Shown in pieces: positions 1 to 8,200 of a stretch of DNA of 64,000 bases. The translations under genes were made by a program, and so were the position numbers. The DNA comes from Amycolatopsis sp. WAC 01376 (lineage in GTDB: Bacteria; Actinomycetota; Actinomycetes; Mycobacteriales; Pseudonocardiaceae), in the NCBI RefSeq assembly GCF_003947415.1, contig NZ_QHKL01000008.1, forward strand, positions 62,001 through 126,000, given 5' to 3'. Each line of letters begins with the position of its first letter. Position 1 is the first letter of the stretch. The notes beneath the pieces were generated by a model, which was not told the DNA's origin, did not search any database, and saw nothing but the letters and a program-made list of their open reading frames with translations.

Positions 1-556
1 AGAGCAGTCCGTTGTGGTACGCGAAGTCGTTGACGTCGTGGGCGAGGGTGATCGGCCGCAGGAACACCGTCTTGATCACCCGCAGGTACCGCTCCCCCGG
101 CGTCAAGTCCACTGTGTACAGTGTCCCGTTCCTGAGCAGGTACCAGGAATTCCCGCCGATCGCGCCGGCGGTCACCCCCGCGACCGGGCTCCATACCGGC
201 AGCCGGTTCCCGGCACGGGTGATCGGGCCGAGGTCCTGGATGTCGCCGTCACGATCGATCGTCACCGCGTGCGCGCCCCGGCTGAGGCCTTCGGCGACAC
301 CGAAGACCCGGTCCCGCGTCGCGGAGTAGCCGAGCGCGTTGAGCCGGTAGCCCGAATCGGTCACTCTCGACGTGGCCCCCGAGCCGACGTCGATCCAGCG
401 CAGCTTCGACTTCCCGTGCGACCCGGTCTCCGCCTGCACCACCAGGCAGGACTCGGCGGCGCGCGCGGCCATGGGGGCCAGCAGCGCCGACGCCCCCACG
501 AGCCCCGCGACGGCCACCGTCGCCGCCGTCCGCGTCACACCGTCCACGGTGCGCAC
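1..556 (-). CDS. Secreted protein, DUF6923-like (3' end outside window)
   Basis: Reading leftward from a GTG at 556, the frame stays open to the window edge (about 185 codons). The start VRTVDGVTRTAATVAVAGLV followed by a small-residue segment ending ARA-AESC looks like a Sec signal peptide, so the product is probably exported. The mature part (about residue 34 onward) has repeated turns such as YRLNALGYSATRDRVFGVAEG, which resemble beta-propeller-like DUF6923 proteins common in actinomycetes; this family call is by pattern only. The GTG lies 4 bases after the stop of the upstream DUF4239 gene, so the two are probably co-transcribed. The in-frame GTG at 547 is an alternative start. The function is unknown and the C-terminus cannot be seen. 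Confidence 0.6.
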   Translation of the reverse strand, partial: MRTVDGVTRTAATVAVAGLVGASALLAPMAARAAESCLVVQAETGSHGKSKLRWIDVGSGATSRVTDSGYRLNALGYSATRDRVFGVAEGLSRGAHAVTIDRDGDIQDLGPITRAGNRLPVWSPVAGVTAGAIGGNSWYLLRNGTLYTVDLTPGERYLRVIKTVFLRPITLAHDVNDFAYHNGLL

Positions 557-560
557 CGGC

Positions 561-1325
561 TCAAGAGATCCTCGCCAGCGCGGCGGTGAAGGCGTCGGGC
601 GGGATCCCCACGCCACCACCGAACGGGTTCTGCAGCTGGTAGATCGCGAACAGCAGCAACGTGATCGTGCCGGCCAGCGTCGACACGATCACCAGGTGCG
701 CGGCCAGCCGGGTACCGCCGAACAGGTTGGGCAGCAGCACCGAGATGAGGCTGCCGAGGATCAGGGCGAACCAGACCACGCCGCCGACCTTGCCGCCCTC
801 CACCGCGTTGAGCCGCTCCTGCCGGGCCTCGTAGACCTGCCAGAGCTGGGTGGACGCCTCGGTCTTGCGCTCGCGGAGCCAGTCGTCGTCCGTGGGAGCC
901 TTGTCGATCGCCTTGCGCAGCTGGTCGAGCTGCGTCCAGCCGATGTCGGGGACGGTCTCCTTACCGCCCGCCATCTGCGGCCATTCCTTCTGTTCGACCG
1001 TGGCGATGTACTCCGCGCTCAGCTTCCGCACCTCGTCCTTGACCTCGGTCCCCAGTGAATCGGCGGCCCAGACGGTGGCGACCAGGCCGTCCGCCTCGTG
1101 GTACGAGCCGTCGCGCGCGGCGCTCGCGGAGTCGAAGAGGGAGATCAAGATGAACGCCACCATGACGGCGTGCAGGCCGCCGACGATGGTGAACACCTGG
1201 CCGGCGGCGTCGTTGTTGTCCGGCCGTCCTTCGTCCCAGCCGAACCGGCGGACGAGGTAGCCGACGAATCCCGCCAAGGCCGCCGCGCCGACGACCCAAG
1301 CGATGCCGGTCAGGTAAATACCCAT
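561..1325 (-). CDS. DUF4239 family membrane protein
   Basis: The product has 254 residues. Two N-terminal membrane segments (about residues 1-25 and 45-65) are followed by a soluble, charged central region (about 75-175) and two C-terminal membrane segments (about 180-235). This two-plus-two layout with a cytosolic or periplasmic middle is that of the bestrophin-like DUF4239 family, whose role is unknown. The motif GGLHAVMVAFILISLFDSA after the first helices fits the family. The ATG at 1325 has only a modest ribosome site but gives a membrane helix at once. The next gene starts 4 bases after the stop, suggesting an operon with the secreted protein. Confidence 0.75.
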   Translation of the reverse strand: MGIYLTGIAWVVGAAALAGFVGYLVRRFGWDEGRPDNNDAAGQVFTIVGGLHAVMVAFILISLFDSASAARDGSYHEADGLVATVWAADSLGTEVKDEVRKLSAEYIATVEQKEWPQMAGGKETVPDIGWTQLDQLRKAIDKAPTDDDWLRERKTEASTQLWQVYEARQERLNAVEGGKVGGVVWFALILGSLISVLLPNLFGGTRLAAHLVIVSTLAGTITLLLFAIYQLQNPFGGGVGIPPDAFTAALARIS

Positions 1326-1810
1326 TCGACTCCTTCCGTGCGCAGAGTGCTGAAACTAGTTCACGCCGAGACAAGGGGAAAAGGCCGCTTGAATCAATTC
1401 ATACCGGTGGCGGATGAGCCTAAGTCGATCGTCACCTTCTCGGCCCAATTTCCCGTAATGCGAAACGATTTCCGACACACGCAGGGAAGGGTCGTCATCA
1501 GTCGGGGAACGCAGCTTCACGACCGGGTGAGCAGCCACCACGAGACGTCACCGACGTGACCGTATACCGACATTTCCCGTAGCTCCGACACGCAAACGGC
1601 CGCCTCGGAACGGCGCGTCCGGACCAGTCCGGCAAACAGGTGAACCTCTCCGCAGACCCGATCGAGTTGTTTGTCCGGGCATTACCGCTTGCTATGTTGA
1701 CTTTGCACCCACTCCACTCGAATGGGTATCCACGAATTGAGTTGCAGCAGTTCACCTGGTCGACCACCGGTTGTGTCATCCCGTCGACTGCGAGACCGAA
1801 AGGGAGTCCG
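1326..1810. other. Intergenic region, no convincing gene
   Basis: This gap of nearly 500 bases lies between two divergent genes. It contains an AT-rich patch (about 1660-1760) that probably carries the promoter of the prenyl synthase gene. A 61-codon minus-strand frame at 1356-1541 exists, but its third codon positions are not GC-rich as in the neighbouring genes, so I do not call it a gene. Confidence 0.5.
1671..1698 (+). promoter_or_regulatory. Possible promoter of the prenyl synthase gene
   Basis: TTGTCC (1671-1676), a 16-base spacer and TATGTT (1693-1698), the latter preceded by TGC as in extended -10 elements, lie in the AT-rich patch upstream of the TTG start at 1811. Seen by eye only; the resulting 5' leader would be about 105 bases. 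Confidence 0.3.
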
Positions 1811-2836
1811 TTGACGACCATCGAGACCCATACCGGTGCCCGGCCCGCCGTCGAAGTGCTGACCTGGAGTCGGAATCTGCTCGACCCGGCACTGCGCGAG
1901 GCCGTCGACGGACTGCCCGAATCGATGCGGCTCATCGCCGGCTACCACTTCGGGTGGTGGGACGAGCACGGTCGACCGTCCACTTCGGACGGTGGAAAGG
2001 CCTTACGGCCCGCGCTGGCGCTGTTGTCGGCGCAGGCCGTCGGCGGGGACGCCGAGATCGCCGTCCCGGTGGGGGTCGCGGTGGAGATGGTGCACAACTT
2101 CTCCCTGCTGCACGACGACGTGATGGACTCCGACACCACCCGGCGGCACCGCCCGACGGCCTGGACCGTTTTCGGTACCGGCGCGGCGATTCTGGCCGGA
2201 GACGCCCTGCTGTGCCGCGCCTTCGAGGTGCTGGCCCCGTTCGGGCAGACCGCGCTGCGCGTGCTCAGCACGGCCGTGATCGACCTGCTGGAGGGACAGA
2301 GCGCGGATCTGAAGTTCGAGGAACGCGGCGACGTCGACACCGCCGAATGCGTACGCATGGCCGAGGGGAAGACCGGCGCGTTGCTCGGGGCGTCCTGCAC
2401 GCTCGGCGCGCTCGCCGGGGAAGGGAGGCAGGATCAGGTCGACCGGCTGACCGAGTACGGGAGGGCACTCGGGCTGGCGTTCCAGCACATCGACGATCTC
2501 CTCGGGATCTGGGGCGATCCGGCGGTGACCGGGAAACCGGTCCACTCGGATCTCTCCAACCGGAAGAAGTCCCTGCCGGTGGTGGCCGCGCTCCACTCCG
2601 GGACGGACGCCGGGCGAGAACTGGATGCCTTGTACCGCAAGGAAAACCTCGACGCCGCGGAATTGCCCCACGCGGCGGAGCTGGTGGAACGGGCGGGCGG
2701 CCGGACGTGGAGCCAGGAGCAGGCCGACGCGCTCCTGACCGGCGCGCTGCACCATCTCGCCGTCTCGAATCCGGTGCCCCGCCCAGGCGCCGAACTCGCG
2801 GCCCTCGCGAAACTGGTGGTGCGGCGACGATATTGA
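1811..2836 (+). CDS. Polyprenyl diphosphate synthase
   Basis: The product is a trans-isoprenyl diphosphate synthase of about 341 residues that would condense isopentenyl diphosphate with an allylic diphosphate to give a C15-C25 chain. Both aspartate-rich motifs are present: DDVMD (first, about residue 100) and DDLLGIWGD (second, about 227). The substrate-binding GKALRPALALLSA and the later KKSLPVV also fit. I choose the TTG at 1811 because AGGGAG lies 5 bases upstream; the frame is open 57 codons further back, but that part lacks family similarity and GC-biased codons. No terpene cyclase, phytoene synthase or encapsulin gene is adjacent, so the product chain length and pathway are not shown. 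The N-terminal wording (YHFGWWDEHGRP) resembles actinobacterial synthases annotated as family 2 encapsulin cargo, which is a weak hint only. Confidence 0.85.
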   Translation: MTTIETHTGARPAVEVLTWSRNLLDPALREAVDGLPESMRLIAGYHFGWWDEHGRPSTSDGGKALRPALALLSAQAVGGDAEIAVPVGVAVEMVHNFSLLHDDVMDSDTTRRHRPTAWTVFGTGAAILAGDALLCRAFEVLAPFGQTALRVLSTAVIDLLEGQSADLKFEERGDVDTAECVRMAEGKTGALLGASCTLGALAGEGRQDQVDRLTEYGRALGLAFQHIDDLLGIWGDPAVTGKPVHSDLSNRKKSLPVVAALHSGTDAGRELDALYRKENLDAAELPHAAELVERAGGRTWSQEQADALLTGALHHLAVSNPVPRPGAELAALAKLVVRRRY

Positions 2837-2893
2837 AGGCGGGCGCGGGAAGGCAGGGGTGGGCCGGGAAGAGCCCATCCCTGTCCCGCCGGG

Positions 2894-4021
2894 TCAGCGT
2901 CCCGGCCGGGTCAGCCCCTGCTCACCGGCGCCGCGGCCGAGGACGACCTCGTCGGTGGCCTTGAGCGCTTCCGCGCCGGCGTTCCCGCCCTGACCCGCGG
3001 TCAGGTCGAGCAGCCGGATCGGCGGGCCGAGCTGGACCAGCGTCGGGACGTATTCGGCTTTGTCGACCTTCCAGCGTTCGCCGTCCCGCACGAACCGGAA
3101 CCGCGCGGCGGCGCCCTGTTCGGTCGACCCCTTCGGCTCCGAATGCCGGGCAACGCTGTTGCCGAGGCCGTAGGCGACCCACTTGCCGTTGATCCGCTCG
3201 AAGGGCTGCACGACGTGCGCGTGGTGGCCGATGATCAGGTCGATCGAGTCGTCGTTGAGGAGTTTCTTCGCCAGTGAGCGCTGCTCGGCGGTCGGGTCGT
3301 GCTGGTATTCGGTGCCCCAGTGCAGGCTCGCGAGCACGACCTGGGCGCCCGCCTTCCGCGCGGCCTTGGCCTCGGCGATCACGTCTTCGGCGTCGATCTG
3401 GTTGACCAGCCAGGGTTTACCGGCGGGCACCTTGATCCCGTTGAACCCGTAGGAGAACGAAATCTGAGCGACCTTGACGCCGTTGACGTCGACGATCAGC
3501 GGCTTCTCGGCCTCTTCGGCCGAACGCGCCGAACCGGTGTGCTTGATCCCCGCCTCGTCGAGTTCGTCGAGGGTCCGGGTCGCGCCGTCGACCCCCTGGT
3601 CGATCGTGTGGTTGGACGCCGTCGAGCAGTTGTCGTACCCGGTGTCCTTGAGCGCGTCGACGATCTCGGGCGGCGCGCTGAACGACGGGTACCCGCTGTA
3701 GGGGCCGCCCTTCGGCGCGAGCGGGGTCTCGAGATGGCAGATGCCGAGGTCGGCCCCGGAGATCAGCGGTTTGATCCCGGCCAGCAACGGCCGGTAGTCG
3801 ATCTTGCCACCGCCGTCCACCTTGGCCTGATCGGTCAGCGCGGGGTGGATCAGCACGTCACCGGTCGCGACCACGGTGAACGACCCCTCCGGCGCCCGGC
3901 TCGACGGCGGCGCCTCGGCTGCGGGCGGCTGTTCCTGCTGGTCAGGCGTGGTACTGCAGGCGGCGAGCAGGACAGCGGCGCCGAGGAGGGCGGTGGTCTG
4001 ACGGGCGCGGGAGCTGAACAT
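2894..4021 (-). CDS. CapA family lipoprotein
   Basis: The product has 375 residues. It begins MFSSRARQTTALLGAAVLLAAC, a lipoprotein signal with lipobox LAAC, so it should be anchored outside the membrane. The ATG at 4021 is preferred over one 11 codons upstream because GAGGGA stands just before it. The body has the calcineurin-like fold signatures of the CapA/PgsA family: GDVLIHPAL, HLETPLAP, a WGTEY metal-site loop (ASLHWGTEY) and IIGHHAHVVQPFE with GLGN near the C-terminus. CapA proteins are linked to poly-gamma-glutamate capsule synthesis in bacilli, but in actinomycetes without pgsBC neighbours the substrate is unknown. No capsule genes are nearby, so it stands alone, convergent with the prenyl synthase gene. 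Confidence 0.85.
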   Translation of the reverse strand: MFSSRARQTTALLGAAVLLAACSTTPDQQEQPPAAEAPPSSRAPEGSFTVVATGDVLIHPALTDQAKVDGGGKIDYRPLLAGIKPLISGADLGICHLETPLAPKGGPYSGYPSFSAPPEIVDALKDTGYDNCSTASNHTIDQGVDGATRTLDELDEAGIKHTGSARSAEEAEKPLIVDVNGVKVAQISFSYGFNGIKVPAGKPWLVNQIDAEDVIAEAKAARKAGAQVVLASLHWGTEYQHDPTAEQRSLAKKLLNDDSIDLIIGHHAHVVQPFERINGKWVAYGLGNSVARHSEPKGSTEQGAAARFRFVRDGERWKVDKAEYVPTLVQLGPPIRLLDLTAGQGGNAGAEALKATDEVVLGRGAGEQGLTRPGR

Positions 4022-4117
4022 CGATTCCCTCGATCGGGTGACAGTTCTTCCCATCCTGCCTTACGCCGATCGGGTACGACACTCAACCGAAGTCACCGAG
4101 GCTGAGCCCCTTACCGC

Positions 4118-4166
4118 CCCCAATGTGACATTGGGGTCACTCAACGTCCCCAATGTCACATCGGGA
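4118..4166. repeat. Pair of CCCCAATGT-type inverted repeats
   Basis: CCCCAATGTGACATTGGGG at 4118-4136 is a near-perfect palindrome, and 12 bases later CCCCAATGTCACATCGGGA (4148-4166) is a decayed copy. A third member, with longer arms, is at 16191-16215. They lie between the CapA start and the end of dinB. They could form RNA hairpins or act as DNA sites; the sequence alone does not say. Confidence 0.7.
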
Positions 4167-4207
4167 GCACCCGCCGGCTCGCAAAGAGGCACTCAGGCGT
4201 GAACCGG

Positions 4208-5530
4208 TCAGACCAAGCAGTCACCGGGTTCGCCCTTGCGCAACGCCGAATCCTCCTGCGGAAAGGTCCGCGCCACCCCCGGCCCGCTGGACCGCGTCTC
4301 GAACCGGACGGTCACCCGCCCATGTCCGGCCCCCTGCACCCACCCGGTTCCATACTCCTCGTGCACGACGTCGTCGCCGGGCCGCCAGGTCGACGACACC
4401 ACGGGAACCGGCGCCGGAGCGGGAGCGCGCGAGACCACGGGCACGTCCGAAGCCGGGACGGTGAGGGTGAACAGCGGATCCTGATGCGGCACCGAAAGCC
4501 CGGAGAACGCGACCCCGGCGAGCCGTACTCCGCCGAATTCGGCCGGGTCGATCAGCAGGCGTTCCGCCATGGAGGCGAGCTGGTCGAATTCGTCGGTCGG
4601 CGAGGCCATCGTTTCCGAGCGGGTCACCGTGCTGAAGTCGGTGTGCCGCAGTTTCACCACCACCGTCCGCGCGACCCGGTCGGCGTTGACGAGCCGCCGG
4701 TGCGCGTGCACGGCGAGGTCGCGGACCTCGCGGCGCAGGCTCACCAGGTCGATCAGGTCCCGGTCGAAGGTCGTCTCCGCGCTGACCTGTTTGAGTTCCG
4801 CGCGGTCGGACACCGGCCGGTCGTCGACGCCGGTGGCCAGCCGCCGCAGGTCCCTGCCGACCACGCTGCCCAAAGTGGACACCGCGTCGGCGTCGGAGAG
4901 CGCGGTCAGCTGGCCCAGTGTCCGGACGCCGATCGCGCGCAGTTTCCCTTCCGCCACCGGGCCGATCCCCCACAGCACCCTGGTCGGCAGTGGCGCGAGG
5001 AAATCGCGTTCGGTGCCTTGGTCGACGACGAGCAGGCCGTCCGGTTTCGCCAGATCCGAGGCGACCTTCGCGACCTGTTTCCCCGACGCCGCCCCGATCG
5101 ACGCCACCAGGCCGATTTCGGACCGGATGTGCTCCCGCAGGCGCGTACCGAATTCCCGCACCTCGGCCGAGGAAGCCCCGGCGAGTGAAGGCGGTTCCGC
5201 GAACGCCTCGTCGAGGGAGATCCGTTCCAGCACCGGCGCGTACTGGGCGACGAGGTCGAACACCTGGGTGCTCAGCAGTTCGTAGAGTTTGAACCGGGGC
5301 GGCAGGATGACCCCGGTCGGCGGCAGCAGCCGCCGGGCCTGCGACATCGGCATCGCCGATTTGATCCCGTGTTCGCGCGCCTGGTAACTCGCGCCGGCGA
5401 CCACGCCGCGCGGGCCCGCACCGCCGACCAGCACGGCACGCCGCGCCAGGGTCGGCCGGGTCAGCTGTTCACAGGAGGCGTAGAACGCGTCCATGTCGAG
5501 GTGGATGACCCACCGGTCATGCGCGCCCAT
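4208..5530 (-). CDS. dinB: DNA polymerase IV (Y-family)
   Basis: The 440-residue product is a translesion DNA polymerase. Palm-domain motifs are present: LDMDAFYASCEQ (first catalytic Asp and the Y-family YAS steric gate region) and SLDEAF (catalytic Asp-Glu). A helix-hairpin-helix region (VLWGIGPVAEGKLRAIGVRTLGQL) and a little-finger domain follow. The last 70 residues, after a Pro/Ala linker, hold a short extra module (DVVHEEYGTGWVQGAG-HGRVTVRFETR) resembling the small beta domains at the C-termini of some actinobacterial DinB and UvrD-like proteins. Its ATG overlaps the 3' end of the winged-helix regulator gene by 14 bases, so it is the last gene of the ABC-transporter operon, an unexpected place for a lesion-bypass polymerase. 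Confidence 0.93.
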   Translation of the reverse strand: MGAHDRWVIHLDMDAFYASCEQLTRPTLARRAVLVGGAGPRGVVAGASYQAREHGIKSAMPMSQARRLLPPTGVILPPRFKLYELLSTQVFDLVAQYAPVLERISLDEAFAEPPSLAGASSAEVREFGTRLREHIRSEIGLVASIGAASGKQVAKVASDLAKPDGLLVVDQGTERDFLAPLPTRVLWGIGPVAEGKLRAIGVRTLGQLTALSDADAVSTLGSVVGRDLRRLATGVDDRPVSDRAELKQVSAETTFDRDLIDLVSLRREVRDLAVHAHRRLVNADRVARTVVVKLRHTDFSTVTRSETMASPTDEFDQLASMAERLLIDPAEFGGVRLAGVAFSGLSVPHQDPLFTLTVPASDVPVVSRAPAPAPVPVVSSTWRPGDDVVHEEYGTGWVQGAGHGRVTVRFETRSSGPGVARTFPQEDSALRKGEPGDCLV

Positions 5531-5840
5531 CGCCCGGAACCTCGAGAAGACGGTGCAGGGCCTTCGTGTACTCCTCGAACGCGGCCCGGCCCCGGGTGGT
5601 CAACTCGACCAGCGTCACCGGTGTGCGGTGTTCGAAGGCCTTGGTGATCTCGACGTAGCCGGCGTCCTCGAGTTTGCGCAGATGCGTCGACAGGTTGCCC
5701 GGTGTCATGTCCAGCAGTTGCTGCAGGCGCGGGAAAGTGATGCTGTCGCCCGGCCCGAGGCTCGACAGCGCGACGGTGACCCGCAGCCGCGCCTGCGCGT
5801 GGATCACCGGATCGAGCTGGGGCAGCCCGTCTTCGCTCAT
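5517..5840 (-). CDS. Winged-helix transcriptional regulator (HTH_34 type)
   Basis: This 107-residue protein is a single winged-helix domain of the MarR/ArsR-like HTH_34 type: LDPVIHAQARLRVTVALSSL, then ITFPRLQQLLDMTPGNLSTH as the recognition helix-turn-helix, then KAFEHRTPVTLVELTTRGRA as the wing. Such proteins usually repress a small membrane-protein or ABC operon. Its ATG overlaps the stop of the upstream membrane-protein gene (ATGA, 5837-5840), and its own stop overlaps the dinB start. The nearest matching DNA site is the palindrome at 8161-8177 in front of the operon's first gene, so autoregulation of the whole operon is likely (inference). Confidence 0.85.
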   Translation of the reverse strand: MSEDGLPQLDPVIHAQARLRVTVALSSLGPGDSITFPRLQQLLDMTPGNLSTHLRKLEDAGYVEITKAFEHRTPVTLVELTTRGRAAFEEYTKALHRLLEVPGDGRA

Positions 5841-6466
5841 CGCGCCCGCACCAGGAAGACCAGCGACGCCACCAGGAAGCCACCGCCGCCCGCGACGCTC
5901 AGCACGAGGAAGTTGTACGGTCCCCCGGCCAGCACACTCGCCGCACCGCACGCGATGATCCAAACGCCGAGGCCGTACTGCAGTCTGCTCTGCCACAGCA
6001 TCCCGCCGGCGAGGTACATCAGTCCGGTCAGCATGAGCGCGGTCCCCGACCACAGCAACGGGATCAGCTCGGTGTCGAGGCCGAGACGGATCAGCGCGGT
6101 GTTCACCACCGTCAGCCCGCCGAACGCGATCATCCAGCTCCACCCGTACATCGCCCCGACGAGCCGGGACGGCCCGCGCACGCCGCGGCCCGACCGGATG
6201 CCGTAGACCGCCGAATACGCCATGGCCCCGACGAAACCGGCGCCGACGATCGCCGCGGCGGCCCACATCGGCAGCAGCGCGGTGGGCGGGGCGGAGACGT
6301 AGACGAGCCCGAAACCGAACAGCCACACCAGTCCCCAGACGGCCAGCAGCACCGCGGGATTCGGCCCGATCTCACGCCGGGTCTTCTCCGACTGCGCGGC
6401 GATGAGCGCGAGCGACTCCTCGGGCGTCATCGACCGCGCGTCGTCGTCCCGTTCATCCTCCGCCAC
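5837..6466 (-). CDS. Polytopic membrane protein of unknown function
   Basis: The product has 209 residues. After a 40-residue acidic and charged N-terminus (MAEDERDDDARS...), there are about six hydrophobic segments between residues 42 and 206, with short loops. No catalytic motif is visible. Genes of this type commonly sit just before an HTH_34 regulator in actinobacteria. It begins 20 bases after the ABC permease gene and is translationally coupled to the regulator by an ATGA overlap, so it probably belongs to the same transporter operon. Its role, perhaps as an accessory membrane component, is inferred only from position. Confidence 0.7.
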   Translation of the reverse strand: MAEDERDDDARSMTPEESLALIAAQSEKTRREIGPNPAVLLAVWGLVWLFGFGLVYVSAPPTALLPMWAAAAIVGAGFVGAMAYSAVYGIRSGRGVRGPSRLVGAMYGWSWMIAFGGLTVVNTALIRLGLDTELIPLLWSGTALMLTGLMYLAGGMLWQSRLQYGLGVWIIACGAASVLAGGPYNFLVLSVAGGGGFLVASLVFLVRAR

Positions 6467-6486
6467 TTCGGAAAACTAACACGGGT

Positions 6487-7218
6487 TCACAGTCTCGCCG
6501 TGTCGAGCCGGAACCTCGCCATCACCACGAGCGCGGGCACCACCAGCCACGCCGCGAGCACTCCGACCGCGGTCACCGTGCCCGATCCGCCGAGCACCGG
6601 CGCGCGGCCGATTTCACCGAGCCAATACGTCGGCATGAGGTGCCCCGCGGTGTTCATCCAGCCGGGCAGGACCTGCAGCGGGATCCACAATCCGCCGAAC
6701 ATGCCGAGCGGCAGCATCAGCGCGCCGGTCACCGCCTGGACGGTGTCGCCCTTGCCGAACAGGCCGATCATCAGGCCCAGCACCGCGAAGGGCAGCGTCC
6801 CGAGCCAGAGCGTGCCGAAGATCGTCAGCCACTGCCCGGTTTCGAGCCGGATACCGCGGATCATCCCGGCCGCGAAGATCACCAGCAGCACGGGCAACGC
6901 GACGAACATCCCAGCCGACACCTTGACCCCCAGATAGCCCGGCGCTCGCATCGGCGTCAGCCTCAGGGTGCGCTGCCAGCCGTCGGTGCGCTCGGTGGCG
7001 ACACGGGTGCCGGTGAACAACGCGGCGGTCATGGCGCCGTACGCGGCCATGTTCACCATGGTCACGGTCGCGGTCGAAACCCCGGGAGCGATCTCGCTGG
7101 CGCCGAAGATCCCGCCGAACAACAGGAACATCGCCAGTGGCATGCCGATGGTGAACAACGCGAACTGCGGGCTGCGGACGATGCGCTTGATCTCGAGCGC
7201 CAGGTAGTTCAGGTTCAT
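6487..7218 (-). CDS. ABC transporter permease (ABC-2 type)
   Basis: This 243-residue integral membrane protein of the ABC-2 exporter type has six hydrophobic segments, starting at about residues 20, 55, 100, 135, 165 and 215. The segment ATERTDGWQRTLRLTPMRAP after the second helix is typical of multidrug/daunorubicin-type export permeases. The ATG at 7218 overlaps the stop of the ATPase gene (ATGA), so both halves are made together. The substrate is unknown; such pairs export drugs, lipids or peptides. Confidence 0.88.
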   Translation of the reverse strand: MNLNYLALEIKRIVRSPQFALFTIGMPLAMFLLFGGIFGASEIAPGVSTATVTMVNMAAYGAMTAALFTGTRVATERTDGWQRTLRLTPMRAPGYLGVKVSAGMFVALPVLLVIFAAGMIRGIRLETGQWLTIFGTLWLGTLPFAVLGLMIGLFGKGDTVQAVTGALMLPLGMFGGLWIPLQVLPGWMNTAGHLMPTYWLGEIGRAPVLGGSGTVTAVGVLAAWLVVPALVVMARFRLDTARL

Positions 7219-8117
7219 TTCAAAGCTCCTTCGGCCGCATCGGCCGTCAGCGCGATGAAGGCTTCTTCCAGTCCCACAGCGGTGATTTCGATGTTCGAGG
7301 CGAGCGGGAACTCGCGCAGCAGGCCGCGGATGGCGGCGTCGGAATCGGCGCACCCCAGCTCCGCGTGCCCGGCCCGCAGTACCGCGCGCGACACCCCGGG
7401 CAACGCGGCCAGCCCGGCTTCGGTGGCGTCCGGGACGACGGCGCGCAGCACCCGTCCGGCGACCGCGGCCCGGACCTCGCCGACCGGGCCGTCCGCGACG
7501 ACGCGGCCGTGCCGCATGAGCACGACGCGGTCCGCGTAGTCCTCGGCTTCGGCGAGGTAATGCGTCGCGAAGAGGACCGTCCGGCCCGTCCCGGTGTACT
7601 CGCGCATCGACGCCCAGAAGCGGCGGCGCCCGTCGACGTCCATGGCCGCGGTCGGCTCGTCGAGCACCAGCAGGTCCGGATCTCCGACCAGCGCGAGCGC
7701 GAACCGCACCCGCTGTTGCTCGCCACCGGAGAGCTTTCCGCAGCGGCGGTTCGCGTATTCGGTGACTCCGGCGCGTTCGAGGACCTCGCGGACAGACAGC
7801 GAATTGCGGTGCAGCGAGGCGAACAGGCCGACGAGTTCCGCGACCGTCGCGTCCCTCAGCAGCGTCCCGTTCTGCGCCATCGCGCCGACCATCCCCCGGT
7901 CCATCGCCTCGGCCGCGCCGAGCCCGGCGACCCGCACCCGGCCCGAATCCGGCCTGGTCAGCCCCAGCAGCATGTCGATGGTGGTCGATTTGCCCGCGCC
8001 GTTCGGCCCGAGCAGCGCCACCACCTCCCCCGGTGCGACCCGCATGCTGACGTCGTCGACGGCCAGGACGTTGCCGAAGCGCTTCACCAGCCCTTCGAGG
8101 CTGAACGCGTCCGCCAT
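7215..8117 (-). CDS. ABC transporter ATP-binding protein
   Basis: The 300-residue ATPase of an ABC exporter has Walker A GPNGAGKST (about residues 39-47), signature LSGGEQQRV, Walker B LLVLDEPTAAMD and the switch His in FATHYLAEAE. The C-terminal 80 residues form the extra domain typical of drug-export ATPases. The ATG at 8117 has GGGGGA nine bases upstream. The gene opens an operon that runs through the permease, a membrane protein, a regulator and dinB. The promoter region ahead carries a 17-bp palindrome (8161-8177), so expression is probably controlled by a repressor, the best candidate being the HTH_34 protein encoded downstream. Confidence 0.92.
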   Translation of the reverse strand: MADAFSLEGLVKRFGNVLAVDDVSMRVAPGEVVALLGPNGAGKSTTIDMLLGLTRPDSGRVRVAGLGAAEAMDRGMVGAMAQNGTLLRDATVAELVGLFASLHRNSLSVREVLERAGVTEYANRRCGKLSGGEQQRVRFALALVGDPDLLVLDEPTAAMDVDGRRRFWASMREYTGTGRTVLFATHYLAEAEDYADRVVLMRHGRVVADGPVGEVRAAVAGRVLRAVVPDATEAGLAALPGVSRAVLRAGHAELGCADSDAAIRGLLREFPLASNIEITAVGLEEAFIALTADAAEGALK

Positions 8118-8145
8118 GACTTTCCCCCTTCGAGCACTCTGAACT

Positions 8146-8177
8146 ACAAAGCTCACTTCCACTTTGTAACACAAAGT
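8146..8177 (-). promoter_or_regulatory. Palindromic operator before the ABC/dinB operon
   Basis: ACTTTGTAACACAAAGT (8161-8177) is a perfect 7-3-7 inverted repeat, and a further half-site ACAAAG stands at 8146-8151. Read on the minus strand, the pattern lies 29-60 bases before the ATPase ATG, where a promoter is expected. It is probably the binding site of the operon's winged-helix regulator. Confidence 0.6.
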
Positions 8178-8200
8178 CCCCTGTAACGGAAACCCCGGAA

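Noticed and set aside
1356..1541. 61-codon minus-strand frame starting GTG
   Set aside because: It reads like a helical protein but its third codon positions are only weakly GC-rich and no ribosome site precedes it.
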